Virus record (IMG/VR): IMGVR_UViG_3300036792_000046
Span: 1-51,347 of that record
Source: a virus
Length of the DNA: 51,347 nt
Direction: 5' to 3' (one strand)
The stretch's first letter is position 1, and every line of letters starts with the position of its first letter. The position numbers were made by a program, and so were the translations under genes. Shown piece after piece: positions 1 to 6,867 of the stretch. The notes below the pieces were generated by a model. The model saw only the letters and a program-made list of their open reading frames with translations, did no database searches and had not been told where the DNA came from.

Positions 1-212
1 GGTCGCTCATGTAGCTATTATATATGAGGTCCAAATGGACACACTACCCCAAGTGATACACGGGCATGACAAACGTGGTTCCAAAGCAACCAGTGAGCCC
101 TACGGGCCTTATAAATCCCGCAGAGCATACATTAAAATATAGTTATAAGCAAAAAGAAATCAACACCGAAAAACCGAAAAATCGATTCTTGATAACTACA
201 TAGTGATTCAGC
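1..212. repeat. Terminal direct repeat, left copy (short form)
   Basis: These 212 bases recur at 51102-51347, identical except that the right copy carries 34 extra bases. The difference lies at the heptamer GCAACCA (86-92), which occurs once here and twice on the right. The repeat shows that the ends join: the contig is either a circularised assembly with an overlap or a molecule with terminal redundancy. It contains the leftward promoter and the start of the small terminase gene, which are read in the right-hand copy. The 34-base difference looks like loss or gain of one tandem unit. Confidence 0.9.
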
Positions 213-264
213 TTCGGTGCGAAAATCAGCAGCAGAACCGAAACAACACTCTCAAGGAGAAACC
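1..264. promoter_or_regulatory. Divergent control region, no coding sequence
   Basis: Joined to 51112-51347 across the window ends, this forms a non-coding stretch of several hundred bases between the leftward terminase operon and the rightward early genes. It is AT-rich from about 110 to 200. TATAGT at 138-143 is a possible rightward -10 box, but no convincing -35 box lies 16-18 bases upstream. A strong ribosome site, AAGGAGA, lies just before the start at 265. The palindrome GTCCAAATGGAC at 29-40 belongs to the leftward promoter element. Confidence 0.55.
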
Positions 265-579
265 ATGTCTGCTTACGCACCAATCACCCCGTTCTACGCA
301 GCTGGCGTCGTCAACGCGCTTCTCGAGGCGAAGGGCGACTCACGCCGTGTGAAGCCGCAGATGCTGTACTCGTATCACAAGAAGGGTACGATCGCGTCTG
401 CGACCGGTCCGGACGACAAGAAGTACTTCGACGGCGACGCCTTCAAGGTCTGGCTCGACAAGTACCTCGCGGGCGACGCTCAGACGACCGGACGGATCGA
501 CGTCCGCGCTCTCGCAGCGGAGTACGCTGCGACGACCGAAGATGACGACGAGGACGAGACCGTCGACGAGACCGTCTAA
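265..579 (+). CDS. Small acidic-tailed HTH-like protein (paralogue 1)
   Basis: The 104-residue product is the first rightward gene after the divergent control region. ATG at 265 was chosen over an upstream in-frame start because AAGGAGA sits at ideal distance. The core has the segment VKPQMLYSYHKKGTI, and the last 15 residues are almost all Asp, Glu, Thr and Val. The same plan (a PQ-x-hydrophobic-Y helix, then an acidic tail) recurs in the genes at 6868 and 9640, so the three look like distant paralogues. The core resembles the short helix-turn-helix of excisionase/MerR-type proteins, but that is inference. Codon use is strongly C/G-ending, suggesting high expression. Binding DNA or acting as a nucleic-acid mimic are both possible. 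Confidence 0.75.
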   Translation: MSAYAPITPFYAAGVVNALLEAKGDSRRVKPQMLYSYHKKGTIASATGPDDKKYFDGDAFKVWLDKYLAGDAQTTGRIDVRALAAEYAATTEDDDEDETVDETV

Positions 580-644
580 CTAGCAACATCGCCGGAGCTG
601 AATCACTATGTAGTTACCAAGGGTTGGTAACGGAAGGGAAACAA

Positions 645-902
645 GTGAAGATACGGAACGTCGTCGTAGGAGTCGTCGCCGCGGGAACGCTATTCGCGGG
701 AGGAACAACTATGGCGCAGGGAGCGAACGCTTCGTCCCCCACGCTGCAGACGGTCACGAAGACGGAAACCCTCGTCAGCCCGAAGTGCTACCACATCTCA
801 CAGGTCACCCGTACGTACTATCACTGGTCACTAACCCACTACGTCCTCTACTCGGGCGGACCGCGGGTTACGACCCTGAACCAGACCGTCTGCCATGCGT
901 AG
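645..902 (+). CDS. Small secreted protein with signal peptide
   Basis: The 85-residue product starts at GTG 645 behind GGAAGGGA. A short basic N-terminus (MKIR), a hydrophobic stretch of about 20 residues and an AxA-type site (GANA/SS, near residue 30) form a classical Sec signal peptide. The mature part is only about 55 residues, rich in Tyr, Thr and His, with two cysteines (CYHIS and the C-terminal TVCHA) that could form a disulfide outside the cell. The family is not recognised. The next membrane protein starts inside its last codons, so the pair is translationally coupled. As an early gene for an exported product, superinfection exclusion is one plausible role. Confidence 0.7.
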   Translation: MKIRNVVVGVVAAGTLFAGGTTMAQGANASSPTLQTVTKTETLVSPKCYHISQVTRTYYHWSLTHYVLYSGGPRVTTLNQTVCHA

Positions 903-1080
903 ACGGCAAGTCATCCGGATCGCGACCCTCGTCATCTGGAGCCTCGCCTTCATCGGCGTAGGGTTCGCGATTCGGACGTACACGTACCACGCACCGACGA
1001 TCTGCATCGTCGTACACTCGAACGGAGTGCCGGCGCACGCGAACTGCGCGGACCCGAACTCGTATCAGGTCAACAACTAG
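895..1080 (+). CDS. Small single-pass membrane or exported protein
   Basis: The 61-residue product starts at ATG 895 and overlaps the previous stop by 8 bases. MRRRQVIR is followed by about 18 hydrophobic residues, so the protein is either anchored with its C-terminus outside or exported. The outside part carries two cysteines (TICIVV and HANCAD), like its upstream partner, which suggests the two may act together at the cell envelope. No family is recognised. A hairpin with a 10-base-pair stem follows at 1093-1122. Confidence 0.65.
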   Translation: MRRRQVIRIATLVIWSLAFIGVGFAIRTYTYHAPTICIVVHSNGVPAHANCADPNSYQVNN

Positions 1081-1092
1081 AGGATTTGGTCG

Positions 1093-1122
1093 GCTGAGGC
1101 ATAGTGCCCGCGATGCCTCAGC
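1093..1122 (+). terminator. Hairpin, probable terminator of the first transcription unit
   Basis: GCTGAGGCAT (1093-1102) pairs perfectly with ATGCCTCAGC (1113-1122) around a 10-base loop. The following bases are GGACTTGATTT, so the T-tract is weak. The next promoter starts only a few bases downstream. Confidence 0.6.
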
Positions 1123-1126
1123 GGAC

Positions 1127-1156
1127 TTGATTTCCTAGCTGGTGACGCGGTATAAT
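1127..1156 (+). promoter_or_regulatory. Sigma-70-type promoter
   Basis: TTGATT (1127-1132), an 18-base spacer and TATAAT (1151-1156). The perfect -10 box lies about 60 bases before the start at 1216, immediately after a terminator-like hairpin. Confidence 0.7.
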
Positions 1157-1215
1157 TAAAGTACGAGCAAAGATCAAGAGACCCTTAGGGCCGAACAACT
1201 CGTTTAGGAGTGGGA

Positions 1216-1509
1216 ATGCTACCGGCAGACTGGCAACAGTACGTCGCCCAAAAGAGCCGAGAGATCGGCCAACGTCCGGAGAACGCGCCGAAGAAGCCAC
1301 AGGGCGTCGGTAAGGGAGTCGGTGGTCGCCGATTGATGTCACGTCGGCAAGCTCAGGCATTCGCGCAGACGGCGAACACGGTTCGGGCGATCTATCAGGA
1401 AGTCGGCGAACACAATCAGGCGCAGGTCCGGAAAGGCCGTAAAGGCTTCACGACCAAACTAGGCGGTAACTGTGAGGCAGACATTCCTCACGGCAAGCGG
1501 ACAAGGTAA
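1216..1509 (+). CDS. Basic protein of unknown function
   Basis: The 97-residue product is rich in Arg, Lys, Gln and Gly and poor in acidic residues, with a Gly/Lys-rich segment near residues 28-42. ATG 1216 is preferred over GTG 1210 because TAGGAG (1205-1210) gives it normal spacing. It is a single-gene unit behind its own promoter and is followed by a 353-base non-coding stretch. A nucleic-acid-binding role fits its charge, but no family is recognised. Confidence 0.6.
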   Translation: MLPADWQQYVAQKSREIGQRPENAPKKPQGVGKGVGGRRLMSRRQAQAFAQTANTVRAIYQEVGEHNQAQVRKGRKGFTTKLGGNCEADIPHGKRTR

Positions 1510-1862
1510 CCGTTTAAAACCGATTATAAACCAGTATTTAGCTTTGGGCTCTAAGATAATCACAGCGAACGTTCCCATCGGACCCTTCGTAAAAATTAAC
1601 CATTATATAAACCTCCTAAAGTTCTATAAAGCTACGTAATTTGGACGTGGTAGCGCTGTCATGTACCGGCCCAGCGTTTAAGCATTCGTTTTTGCTGAAC
1701 GCGGTCAGAAACTTTCTACCAAACGCTCATCGAGACCGTTTAACGCACAGCAAAAACAGTAGCTGTAGAAGCTGGGGCTGAGTAACACATTGGGTACTGG
1801 TTCCAATTGAGCACGTGATATAATTATTAGTAGGATTAGGATTCAAACGAGAGGAACGTGAT
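1510..1862. other. AT-rich non-coding stretch with long inverted repeat
   Basis: No credible gene is seen. The stretch is clearly richer in A and T than its surroundings. GTTTTTGCTG (about 1688-1697) can pair with CAGCAAAAAC (about 1748-1757), and inside that CGGTC pairs with GACCG, giving a long imperfect hairpin or cruciform. TATAAT at 1819-1824 with an upstream TG forms an extended -10 promoter for the next gene. The mix of AT-richness, inverted repeat and promoter would suit a replication origin or a regulated leader; neither is proven. Confidence 0.45.
1816..1824 (+). promoter_or_regulatory. Extended -10 promoter (TGATATAAT)
   Basis: TGA-TATAAT lies about 40 bases before the start at 1863. 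No good -35 hexamer is seen at 16-18 bases upstream, but the TGN extension can compensate for this in sigma-70-type promoters. Confidence 0.55.
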
Positions 1863-2309
1863 ATGAGTCGGATAGTGGACCCTCAATCACCTGACGAATC
1901 GCTCACGCAGCGGAGAGTCGGAAGAGCGCCGATGTACCCATGGAATGAGTGGCTCATCGCAGACAAGACAGTTCAGATCGTACACGGAGACGATTTCCAC
2001 GTCAACGTTGAGTCTCTCATGCCGCAGATTTACAATGCGGCTCGGAGGCACCACGGACACGCGTCCGTGAAGCGACTTCGCAACTCCGACAACGTGGACG
2101 TAATGGAGATTACGTTCCATCCGGATCAGCAACGTCGAGAGCGCCTAGCACAGGCCCTGACGGTGAAAGTTCCCGAAGAGGACCAGCCACCAGACCTCAT
2201 CGACGATGACGCGATCACACCTGGTCAGTGGGGTCCGCCTCCAACGGATCCTCGGATCGACTTCGACAACCTACCGTTCACAGACGGTAGACACCTCAAG
2301 AGCGATTAA
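1863..2309 (+). CDS. Hypothetical protein, 148 residues
   Basis: ATG 1863 follows GAGAGGAACGTGAT. The first 100 residues look folded and mixed in charge, with an HH/HGH-rich patch near residues 60-68; the C-terminal 50 residues are Pro/Asp-rich and probably disordered. No family is recognised. It is a single-gene unit: its own promoter lies upstream, and a small AAGTCC/GGACTT hairpin (2310-2330) plus a new promoter follow. Confidence 0.65.
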   Translation: MSRIVDPQSPDESLTQRRVGRAPMYPWNEWLIADKTVQIVHGDDFHVNVESLMPQIYNAARRHHGHASVKRLRNSDNVDVMEITFHPDQQRRERLAQALTVKVPEEDQPPDLIDDDAITPGQWGPPPTDPRIDFDNLPFTDGRHLKSD

Positions 2310-2328
2310 AAGTCCTAGTTAAAAGGAC

Positions 2329-2358
2329 TTGCAAAAGCCCATGGTTCCCAGGTACAAT
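2329..2358 (+). promoter_or_regulatory. Sigma-70-type promoter
   Basis: TTGCAA (2329-2334), an 18-base spacer and TACAAT (2353-2358). It lies about 30 bases before the start at 2389 and overlaps the 3' arm of the small hairpin at 2310-2330. It is the likely promoter of the 2389-6728 gene run. Confidence 0.6.
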
Positions 2359-2388
2359 TAATCAACAGCAAAAAGCTAGGAGGCGAGC

Positions 2389-2859
2389 ATGTCTGAGCCA
2401 TCCGTCCGAGAGCTCGAAGAGCGACTCAATGCGGCAAGGCTCCGAGAGTCCGAAAGGATTCTGGAAGTCAGGAAAGCCCATCCAGTCCAGTACAAGTTCA
2501 CGATTACCGTCGACAAGCGTCGAAGCTCTTTCGACCGCATGTACGACACGTCGATCAAGCGCTACGCGATTCGCCGCTTCGTCACGAATCGCGCCGAGTC
2601 CGAAGCACTTGGCCACCCTGAGTGGGAGATGCGCGATGGCGGGATGACCTATCTCTTCAACACGCACACGAACCTCATCATCTGCTCCTGTGGAGGTGGA
2701 ACGAGTTACATCAGTCCCGCGTGGAACCAGTCAGACGATGACTACGACGCGGAAGCGTTCCGAGAGATCAGCAGGTTCCTCGTCGTCAACCCGCAGGGCG
2801 GCGACATCACACACATTGTCAACAAGTTCCTGGAGAAGCGTCGTGCAAGTAAAGGTTAA
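2389..2859 (+). CDS. Hypothetical protein, 156 residues
   Basis: ATG 2389 follows a near-perfect AGGAGG. The N-terminal 30 residues form a charged helix rich in Arg and Glu; the rest is mixed, with a conspicuous ICSCGGG turn near residue 97 that could be half of a metal site. It starts a long run of overlapping small genes. No family is recognised. Confidence 0.65.
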   Translation: MSEPSVRELEERLNAARLRESERILEVRKAHPVQYKFTITVDKRRSSFDRMYDTSIKRYAIRRFVTNRAESEALGHPEWEMRDGGMTYLFNTHTNLIICSCGGGTSYISPAWNQSDDDYDAEAFREISRFLVVNPQGGDITHIVNKFLEKRRASKG

Positions 2860-2959
2860 GAACGACGCTGGTCAGGTCGAGTTCATGGACGACGTGGACC
2901 CTGACGACGTCGAGCAACTCAAGTCCGAACTTCCGAGCGGATGGTACATCGATGACTAG
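2843..2959 (+). CDS. Very small protein, 38 residues
   Basis: GTG 2843 lies inside the end of the previous gene behind TGGAGAAG, and its stop overlaps the next start. The product is acidic (repeated Asp-Asp/Asp-Pro segments) and ends SGWYIDD. The tight overlaps on both sides favour a real translated gene. Function unknown. Confidence 0.5.
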   Translation: MQVKVKNDAGQVEFMDDVDPDDVEQLKSELPSGWYIDD

Positions 2960-3362
2960 CAAGTACATCTGCACCAGTGATCTGTCCCAGTTTTCGGAAG
3001 CACGGCCTTTCGTGAACCACTGCAACAAGACAGGTCACGACATCTACACCAACGCCTACAAGATGGCATGTAAGGAAATCGACGTTCAGTACTTCAGCGT
3101 CGACAACGTCCTCATCGAGGTCGGGGCAAAGTTCTGGGACAACAATCTGCAGGTTGTCCAGATTACCGAAGTTGCGACACATTCCAACGCTTACGCCGAC
3201 ACAGGCGAGATCCAAACGTGGCACAACCACACTCGTGGTTCGAGCGACACACTGACAGGACGGCTACGGCAGATTGGCCGCTTGGTCAGGTACTTCGAGG
3301 GCAAGAACGCGACCGATTACCCGAACGGTACCAGCTACAACGACATCAAGGAGACCCGATGA
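2952..3362 (+). CDS. Hypothetical protein, 136 residues
   Basis: ATG 2952 overlaps the upstream stop by 8 bases, and the stop overlaps the next start as ATGA. Mixed alpha/beta composition, with His and Cys scattered (for example VNHCNKTGH, QTWHNH) but no recognisable metal motif. No signal or membrane segment. Function unknown; it is co-translated with its neighbours. Confidence 0.6.
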   Translation: MTSKYICTSDLSQFSEARPFVNHCNKTGHDIYTNAYKMACKEIDVQYFSVDNVLIEVGAKFWDNNLQVVQITEVATHSNAYADTGEIQTWHNHTRGSSDTLTGRLRQIGRLVRYFEGKNATDYPNGTSYNDIKETR

Positions 3363-3790
3363 ACCTGAAAGACCTGTTCAAGAAGCTCGACTCGAAGGAC
3401 GTCTGGCTCGAAGGCGTACCTGCAGAGAACCTCGAACCGACCGTCCAGCTTGCGGCACTGAGCTTCTCGATCAAGGGCGTTAGGTACGACGAGCTCGGCC
3501 CAGTAATCGAACTCGACGTGGACGAGGACCTCGCGATGCTCCTCGATCTGTGGCTCGAGTACAGGTTGGAGGCCAAAGAGCACGAGATCGACGTTCACAT
3601 CACACCCGCCGAGCGGGTTCAGGACTTCGCGCTGTACCAGGACAGCATGGGCGATGAGGAATTCGGCGAGATCGTCGCCCTGTGGCGCGAGTACAAAGAG
3701 CAGGCCGAGAAGGTCGACTCCAGGGACTTCGTCAACTGGGTCGAGGTCAAGCACATGAACGACGAAGATCCGCCATCCAAGAACAAGTGA
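3359..3790 (+). CDS. Acidic hypothetical protein, 143 residues
   Basis: ATG 3359 was chosen because it overlaps the upstream TGA (ATGA), the pattern used throughout this operon. The protein is highly acidic, mainly helical in composition, with repeated Trp/Leu/Glu patches (DLWLEYRLE, ALWREYKE). No family is recognised. Confidence 0.65.
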   Translation: MNLKDLFKKLDSKDVWLEGVPAENLEPTVQLAALSFSIKGVRYDELGPVIELDVDEDLAMLLDLWLEYRLEAKEHEIDVHITPAERVQDFALYQDSMGDEEFGEIVALWREYKEQAEKVDSRDFVNWVEVKHMNDEDPPSKNK

Positions 3791-3853
3791 CAGGTCGAAA
3801 CGGCGGGAGCCGTCGTCCAGTGATGCTGGGCCTGATGAGACCAGGAGGGAAGT

Positions 3854-4030
3854 ATGGCAAAAGCGATTCTTGACATTGCGATGTGTAACGAGGAGGACTG
3901 CGTCGATGGCATGGCGTTGCCACCTCAGCAGATCGTCGACAAGCTGGAGCAGATCGATCCTGAGGACCTCGACGACGTTATCGTGCTGCTCGTGACCACG
4001 CACTACCCGAACGTACAGCTTGGCGGTTAA
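3854..4030 (+). CDS. Very small acidic protein, 58 residues
   Basis: ATG 3854 sits behind AGGAGGGA at ideal spacing. The product carries CNEEDC near residue 12 and ends in a leucine/valine-rich segment. The 63 bases before it are structured: ACGGC/GCCGT and CCAG/CTGG hairpins enclosed by GGTC/GACC. Function unknown. Confidence 0.55.
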   Translation: MAKAILDIAMCNEEDCVDGMALPPQQIVDKLEQIDPEDLDDVIVLLVTTHYPNVQLGG

Positions 4031-4042
4031 CCTCCCATGAAC

Positions 4043-4102
4043 GTCCTGCTCGAACAGCAGTGTCGGAGTACACGGTCGGATGCCGTGAGGTTCGAGCAGG
4101 AC
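4043..4102 (+). promoter_or_regulatory. AACGTCC-type hairpin leader, copy 1
   Basis: GTCCTGCTCGAAC (4043-4055) pairs perfectly with GTTCGAGCAGGAC (4090-4102), a 13-base-pair stem; CACGG/CCGTG makes an inner hairpin. The 5' flank is AACGTCC and the 3' flank is GGACCTTGAAAGGAGG, running straight into the ribosome site of the gene at 4121. The same flanks frame a different stem at 5860-5927. Control of translation or RNA processing is likely, but the mechanism is unknown. Confidence 0.7.
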
Positions 4103-4120
4103 CTTGAAAGGAGGTTAGAT

Positions 4121-4321
4121 ATGGAACAGACAACCCTATCCAAGGAAAACTTCAGGACGCTGCTGAAGGTCGTGCAATTCGCGATTGCAGATCTTGAAGA
4201 CACGCAGGGAGCTGCTCCACAGGGACGACTCAATCCCTCGGAGCCAGGTTCTCCGACCTACGAAGACTGTCTCAATCTGCAGGCAGCGATCGAGACCTGT
4301 ACCAAGGAGGTAAGTCCTTGA
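4121..4321 (+). CDS. Small hypothetical protein, 66 residues
   Basis: ATG 4121 follows AAGGAGGTTAGAT, and the hairpin at 4043-4102 ends just before that ribosome site. The N-terminal half looks helical (FRTLLKVVQFAIADLED). Two cysteines lie near the C-terminus. Function unknown. Confidence 0.55.
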   Translation: MEQTTLSKENFRTLLKVVQFAIADLEDTQGAAPQGRLNPSEPGSPTYEDCLNLQAAIETCTKEVSP

Positions 4322-4542
4322 ATACCATCGCCGAGTCCGTCGTAGCGCACCGAGGTTGGCGTGCGCTCATGACAGACAAGACAGCGGAAACGCTCCGTAC
4401 GGAACTCGAGCACAGAGCGCTACGCCAGAGCAAGCCGTGTGATACTTGCGGCGCTCTCAAGGGAGATCCGTGCCATAGCAGGTTCGGTCGGATCGTCTTC
4501 ACCTATCACGTAGCAAGAGTCATTGCTACTGAAGAGGTGTGA
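4318..4542 (+). CDS. Small zinc-finger-like protein
   Basis: The 74-residue product has the pattern C-x2-C-GA-x5-PC with a later H-x2-R (CDTCGALKGDPCH, then YHVAR). This matches the short actinobacterial/actinophage zinc-ribbon family usually written C-x2-C-GA-x-x-G-x-PC-...-H-x2-R, thought to bind nucleic acid. TTG 4318 is favoured by AAGGAGG seven bases upstream and by overlap with the previous stop; ATG 4369 is a shorter alternative that keeps the finger. Confidence 0.6.
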   Translation: MNTIAESVVAHRGWRALMTDKTAETLRTELEHRALRQSKPCDTCGALKGDPCHSRFGRIVFTYHVARVIATEEV

Positions 4543-4543
4543 C

Positions 4544-4999
4544 ATGCATGACAACGTGTTCGACATCGAGCAGCGTACGGGAGAGTTCGCTGTCACGCTG
4601 AGCATCAGCATGCAGCAGTTTCTCGACCTGTACCTCGAACCGAATCCTGACGACCCTGACACGTTCGAAGACGAAGAGCGTCTCTACATCATGAGCGCTG
4701 CAAATCTCGAAACGTTGACTGACAAGGCACGTGACAAGGCAGCGGAGCTTCTTCGTGACGCTGCAGACTGCCTAGCACTAGAGCGTCTAGGAGCGACGTT
4801 CCAGGAAGCTAGCAACATGTTCTCCCGCAAAAACGGTCACGGAGACAGTTTCGACCGTGACACCGCATACGAAGATGCACCGTACGAGGCTGACGAGGAC
4901 TGCGCGTTCATGTTGTACTTCGCCTCGGCTCTGTACAGCTTCATCTTCGAAGCACGCAGCCTACTCGATCCGCCACTAGTCAAGGAGACACATGCCTGA
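4544..4999 (+). CDS. Acidic helical hypothetical protein, 151 residues
   Basis: ATG 4544 follows GAAGAGGTGTGAC. Very acidic, with a helical middle section (LTDKARDKAAELLRDAAD) and a C-terminal aromatic helix (FMLYFASALYSFIFEAR) that is probably a buried or interface helix rather than a membrane span. Ends overlapping the next start. Family not recognised. Confidence 0.6.
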   Translation: MHDNVFDIEQRTGEFAVTLSISMQQFLDLYLEPNPDDPDTFEDEERLYIMSAANLETLTDKARDKAAELLRDAADCLALERLGATFQEASNMFSRKNGHGDSFDRDTAYEDAPYEADEDCAFMLYFASALYSFIFEARSLLDPPLVKETHA

Positions 5000-5303
5000 A
5001 GAGAGACGCTGGAGCTACGAAGAGGCCAGCGAAGCGACGGTGGCTCTGCACCATCGTTGGACAGAGTACCTAGCAGAACAGGAACAATCAGATGACGCAC
5101 CATCGTTCGCGGACTTCTTCGCCTGGATGTTCTACACCAAGGGAAGGATCGACGCGACCGATCGTGCTCGACGTGACCGTCAGGCCGAGATCGACAGGCT
5201 CGGGAACGATGCCGCGCGAACGATCGACGGCATCCACTACTTCGAGGGCACGGCGTCAGACCCAGAGGTTGATGACGGACCCAGACATTGGCTTTACTCT
5301 TGA
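4992..5303 (+). CDS. Hypothetical protein, 103 residues
   Basis: ATG 4992 overlaps the previous stop (ATGCCTGA). Mostly charged and helical, with a Phe/Trp-rich centre (FADFFAWMFYTKGR). No signal, membrane or metal motif. Its 3' end overlaps the next gene by 32 bases. Confidence 0.6.
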   Translation: MPEERRWSYEEASEATVALHHRWTEYLAEQEQSDDAPSFADFFAWMFYTKGRIDATDRARRDRQAEIDRLGNDAARTIDGIHYFEGTASDPEVDDGPRHWLYS

Positions 5304-5463
5304 CACGTTTTGGCGTGTCGCCGTAGGCCTTCTGCTGGTCATCATCGGTCTAGCACTCTGCTGCACCATCATTGGCATTCCACTAGGTTTGCCGCTCATC
5401 TTCTTCGCCGGCAAACCCCTTGCCGACAAGCTCAAGATACGAGTCAAGGAGGAAAACACATGA
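5272..5463 (+). CDS. Small membrane protein
   Basis: The 63-residue product begins at ATG 5272. A hydrophobic stretch from about residue 15 to 47, broken by a Cys-Cys pair and a GIPLG turn, is long enough for a hairpin of two membrane segments; the C-terminus is basic. The overall look (GLALCCTIIGIPLGLPLIF) is of the type seen in small phage and bacterial integral membrane proteins of unknown role. It overlaps the previous gene by 32 bases, and its stop overlaps the next start. Confidence 0.65.
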   Translation: MTDPDIGFTLDTFWRVAVGLLLVIIGLALCCTIIGIPLGLPLIFFAGKPLADKLKIRVKEENT

Positions 5464-5843
5464 ACAACGATAAGGTAATCGAAACGGTCCACGATCAGGA
5501 AGAGCCTGACGATCCACGCGATGCCGCACAGGAGACAGGCCTTTACGGTCAAGCCAGTCTGCATGAGGCGATGGGCACGTTGCCAGTCGAGACGTGGTTC
5601 TTCACGTTCGGCATGTCGACCAAGCTCGTGATCTACAACCCCGACATCGCCTTCGACGGTGACCGCCAGGAGGGTCTGCCGATGTCCAAGTACTACGTTC
5701 GCGCGACCGGTACGTACGACGAGGCGCGAGCGAAGATGACCAAGGTGTTCGGTACCAGCGGCTGGGCCTCGCAGTACTCCCAGGTGAGGTTCTTCGAGCT
5801 GATCAGGAAGCACCACTACAAGATGTTCCTTGACCTGAAGTAG
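5460..5843 (+). CDS. Hypothetical protein, 127 residues
   Basis: ATG 5460 overlaps the upstream TGA and is preceded by AAGGAGG. The first 30 residues are acidic and probably disordered; the rest is a compact aromatic-rich domain (TWFFTFG, SKYYVRATGTYDEARAKM) of the general length of a small alpha/beta fold. Function unknown. Confidence 0.65.
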   Translation: MNNDKVIETVHDQEEPDDPRDAAQETGLYGQASLHEAMGTLPVETWFFTFGMSTKLVIYNPDIAFDGDRQEGLPMSKYYVRATGTYDEARAKMTKVFGTSGWASQYSQVRFFELIRKHHYKMFLDLK

Positions 5844-5859
5844 CCTTCCTCCTCTGAAC

Positions 5860-5927
5860 GTCCGGCTAGGGCGAAATTCGTTAGGCACGGAACGGTTGAA
5901 ATCCCGTTAGTAATGTCCTAGCCGGAC
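5860..5927 (+). promoter_or_regulatory. AACGTCC-type hairpin leader, copy 2
   Basis: GTCCGGCTAGG (5860-5870) pairs with CCTAGCCGGAC (5917-5927), 11 base pairs, and AACGG/CCGTT forms an inner hairpin (5891-5908). The flanks match copy 1: AACGTCC on the left and GGACCTTGAAAGGAGG on the right, ending in the ribosome site of the GNAT gene. The stem bases differ from copy 1 while pairing is kept, which argues that structure is selected. Confidence 0.7.
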
Positions 5928-5943
5928 CTTGAAAGGAGGCAAG

Positions 5944-6267
5944 ATGCAAAACTGTTACGTCGACAAGGCACACAACGCAATAGCAGACCTGGTTCGTCCA
6001 GGCGAGCTAACCGAAAACTGGACGGTAACTCGTATCAACGTTCCAATGCGACATCGAGGACAAGGATACGGTACAGCTCTGCTCAAGCGTATCCTCTTCG
6101 ATGCAGACGTTGGAGGTGTTACTCTCCAACTAGAACCTCAGCCCTCAGACGGACTGAGTTACCGTCAACTAGTCGAGTGGTACAGGCGTCACGGATTCGA
6201 ATTCGTGCGTACAGGTTACATGGCTCGTAGTCCGAAAGGGCGAATCGGGCTTGTCCACGCAGAATGA
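5944..6267 (+). CDS. GNAT-family N-acetyltransferase
   Basis: The 107-residue product carries the acetyl-CoA-binding motif R-x-x-G-x-G as RHRGQGYG at residues 36-43, followed by a helix (TALLKRIL) and the C-terminal WYRRHGFEFV segment typical of the GNAT fold. At this length it is a minimal acetyltransferase. The substrate cannot be told; phage GNATs can modify host proteins, toxins or, in Mom-like enzymes, DNA bases. ATG 5944 lies after AAAGGAGG and directly downstream of the hairpin leader at 5860-5927. Confidence 0.8.
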   Translation: MQNCYVDKAHNAIADLVRPGELTENWTVTRINVPMRHRGQGYGTALLKRILFDADVGGVTLQLEPQPSDGLSYRQLVEWYRRHGFEFVRTGYMARSPKGRIGLVHAE

Positions 6268-6282
6268 AAGGAGGTGAACGAA

Positions 6283-6486
6283 ATGAGGACAGGAAGAACT
6301 TACCTGATGGTCGACCCGTCTGAGGATTCCGACAGAGCGTTGGATCTCCACAGGGTGCTCGCTCGTCGGGTTCGTGTGCAGCTAGTCAAGATACACATCC
6401 TCTCGCTGCGCAGGCGTTATGAGGTTGTGTACAACGGGGAAACCTATCGCACAGGACGTCTCTTCACACCCAAGAGGGCCGCATGA
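6283..6486 (+). CDS. Small basic hypothetical protein, 67 residues
   Basis: ATG 6283 is preferred to a GTG nine bases upstream, because GAAAGGAGGTG would then overlap the start. Arg-rich and beta-like in the second half (RYEVVYNGETYRTGRLF). Its stop overlaps the next ATG. Function unknown. Confidence 0.55.
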   Translation: MRTGRTYLMVDPSEDSDRALDLHRVLARRVRVQLVKIHILSLRRRYEVVYNGETYRTGRLFTPKRAA

Positions 6487-6728
6487 AGTGGAAGCTGATC
6501 AGGTTCGGCCGTCGTGTCGAAGCGCTGATACCCAAGAAGCTGTACCACCGTAGCTCGAATTGTAAGACCTTCTTCAATCGCCTGTTCATCTTCAGGCACC
6601 AACGGTCGGCTCGTTTCGACTATGAGTACCTGAGCTACGAAGGCGTTAGGTATATCAACGTCTGGTGGGGCAGTCCGACACGCCATCGCTGGTGGGCACG
6701 TAGTGTCTACCTCTATATTACCCAGTAG
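6483..6728 (+). CDS. Small basic, Trp/Tyr/Arg-rich protein
   Basis: The 81-residue product starts at an ATG overlapping the upstream stop. Strongly basic and aromatic (HRSSNCKTFFNRLF; HRWWARSVYLYI) with no clear membrane span. It is the last gene of the 2389-6728 run and is followed by a fresh promoter. Family unknown. Confidence 0.55.
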   Translation: MKWKLIRFGRRVEALIPKKLYHRSSNCKTFFNRLFIFRHQRSARFDYEYLSYEGVRYINVWWGSPTRHRWWARSVYLYITQ

Positions 6729-6784
6729 GAGGTGCCGTTTAACAGGACCCAAAAAACTTCCCAAAGAAAAACCATGTAAATCAC

Positions 6785-6813
6785 TTGAAGCTCCAATCTG
6801 ACTACTATATAAT
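6785..6813 (+). promoter_or_regulatory. Strong sigma-70-type promoter for the acidic protein and large RNA
   Basis: TTGAAG (6785-6790), exactly 17 bases, TATAAT (6808-6813). This is the best -35/-10 pair seen in the window. It lies about 50 bases before the start at 6868. The unit it drives runs through that gene, the tRNA-like element and the large structured RNA to the terminator at 7915-7991. Confidence 0.8.
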
Positions 6814-6867
6814 AGTCATAGAGCAGAAAACAGAAAAACGAGCAATCCGTTCTAGAGGGAGGACATC

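Noticed and set aside
1887-2132. Leftward open frame inside the gene at 1863
   Set aside because: Short, antisense and without a ribosome site; the rightward gene has its own promoter and start.
3335-4003. Leftward open frame of ~222 codons opposite early genes
   Set aside because: Antisense to two coupled rightward genes with good ribosome sites; composition (Leu/Val/His-rich) is that of a shadow frame.
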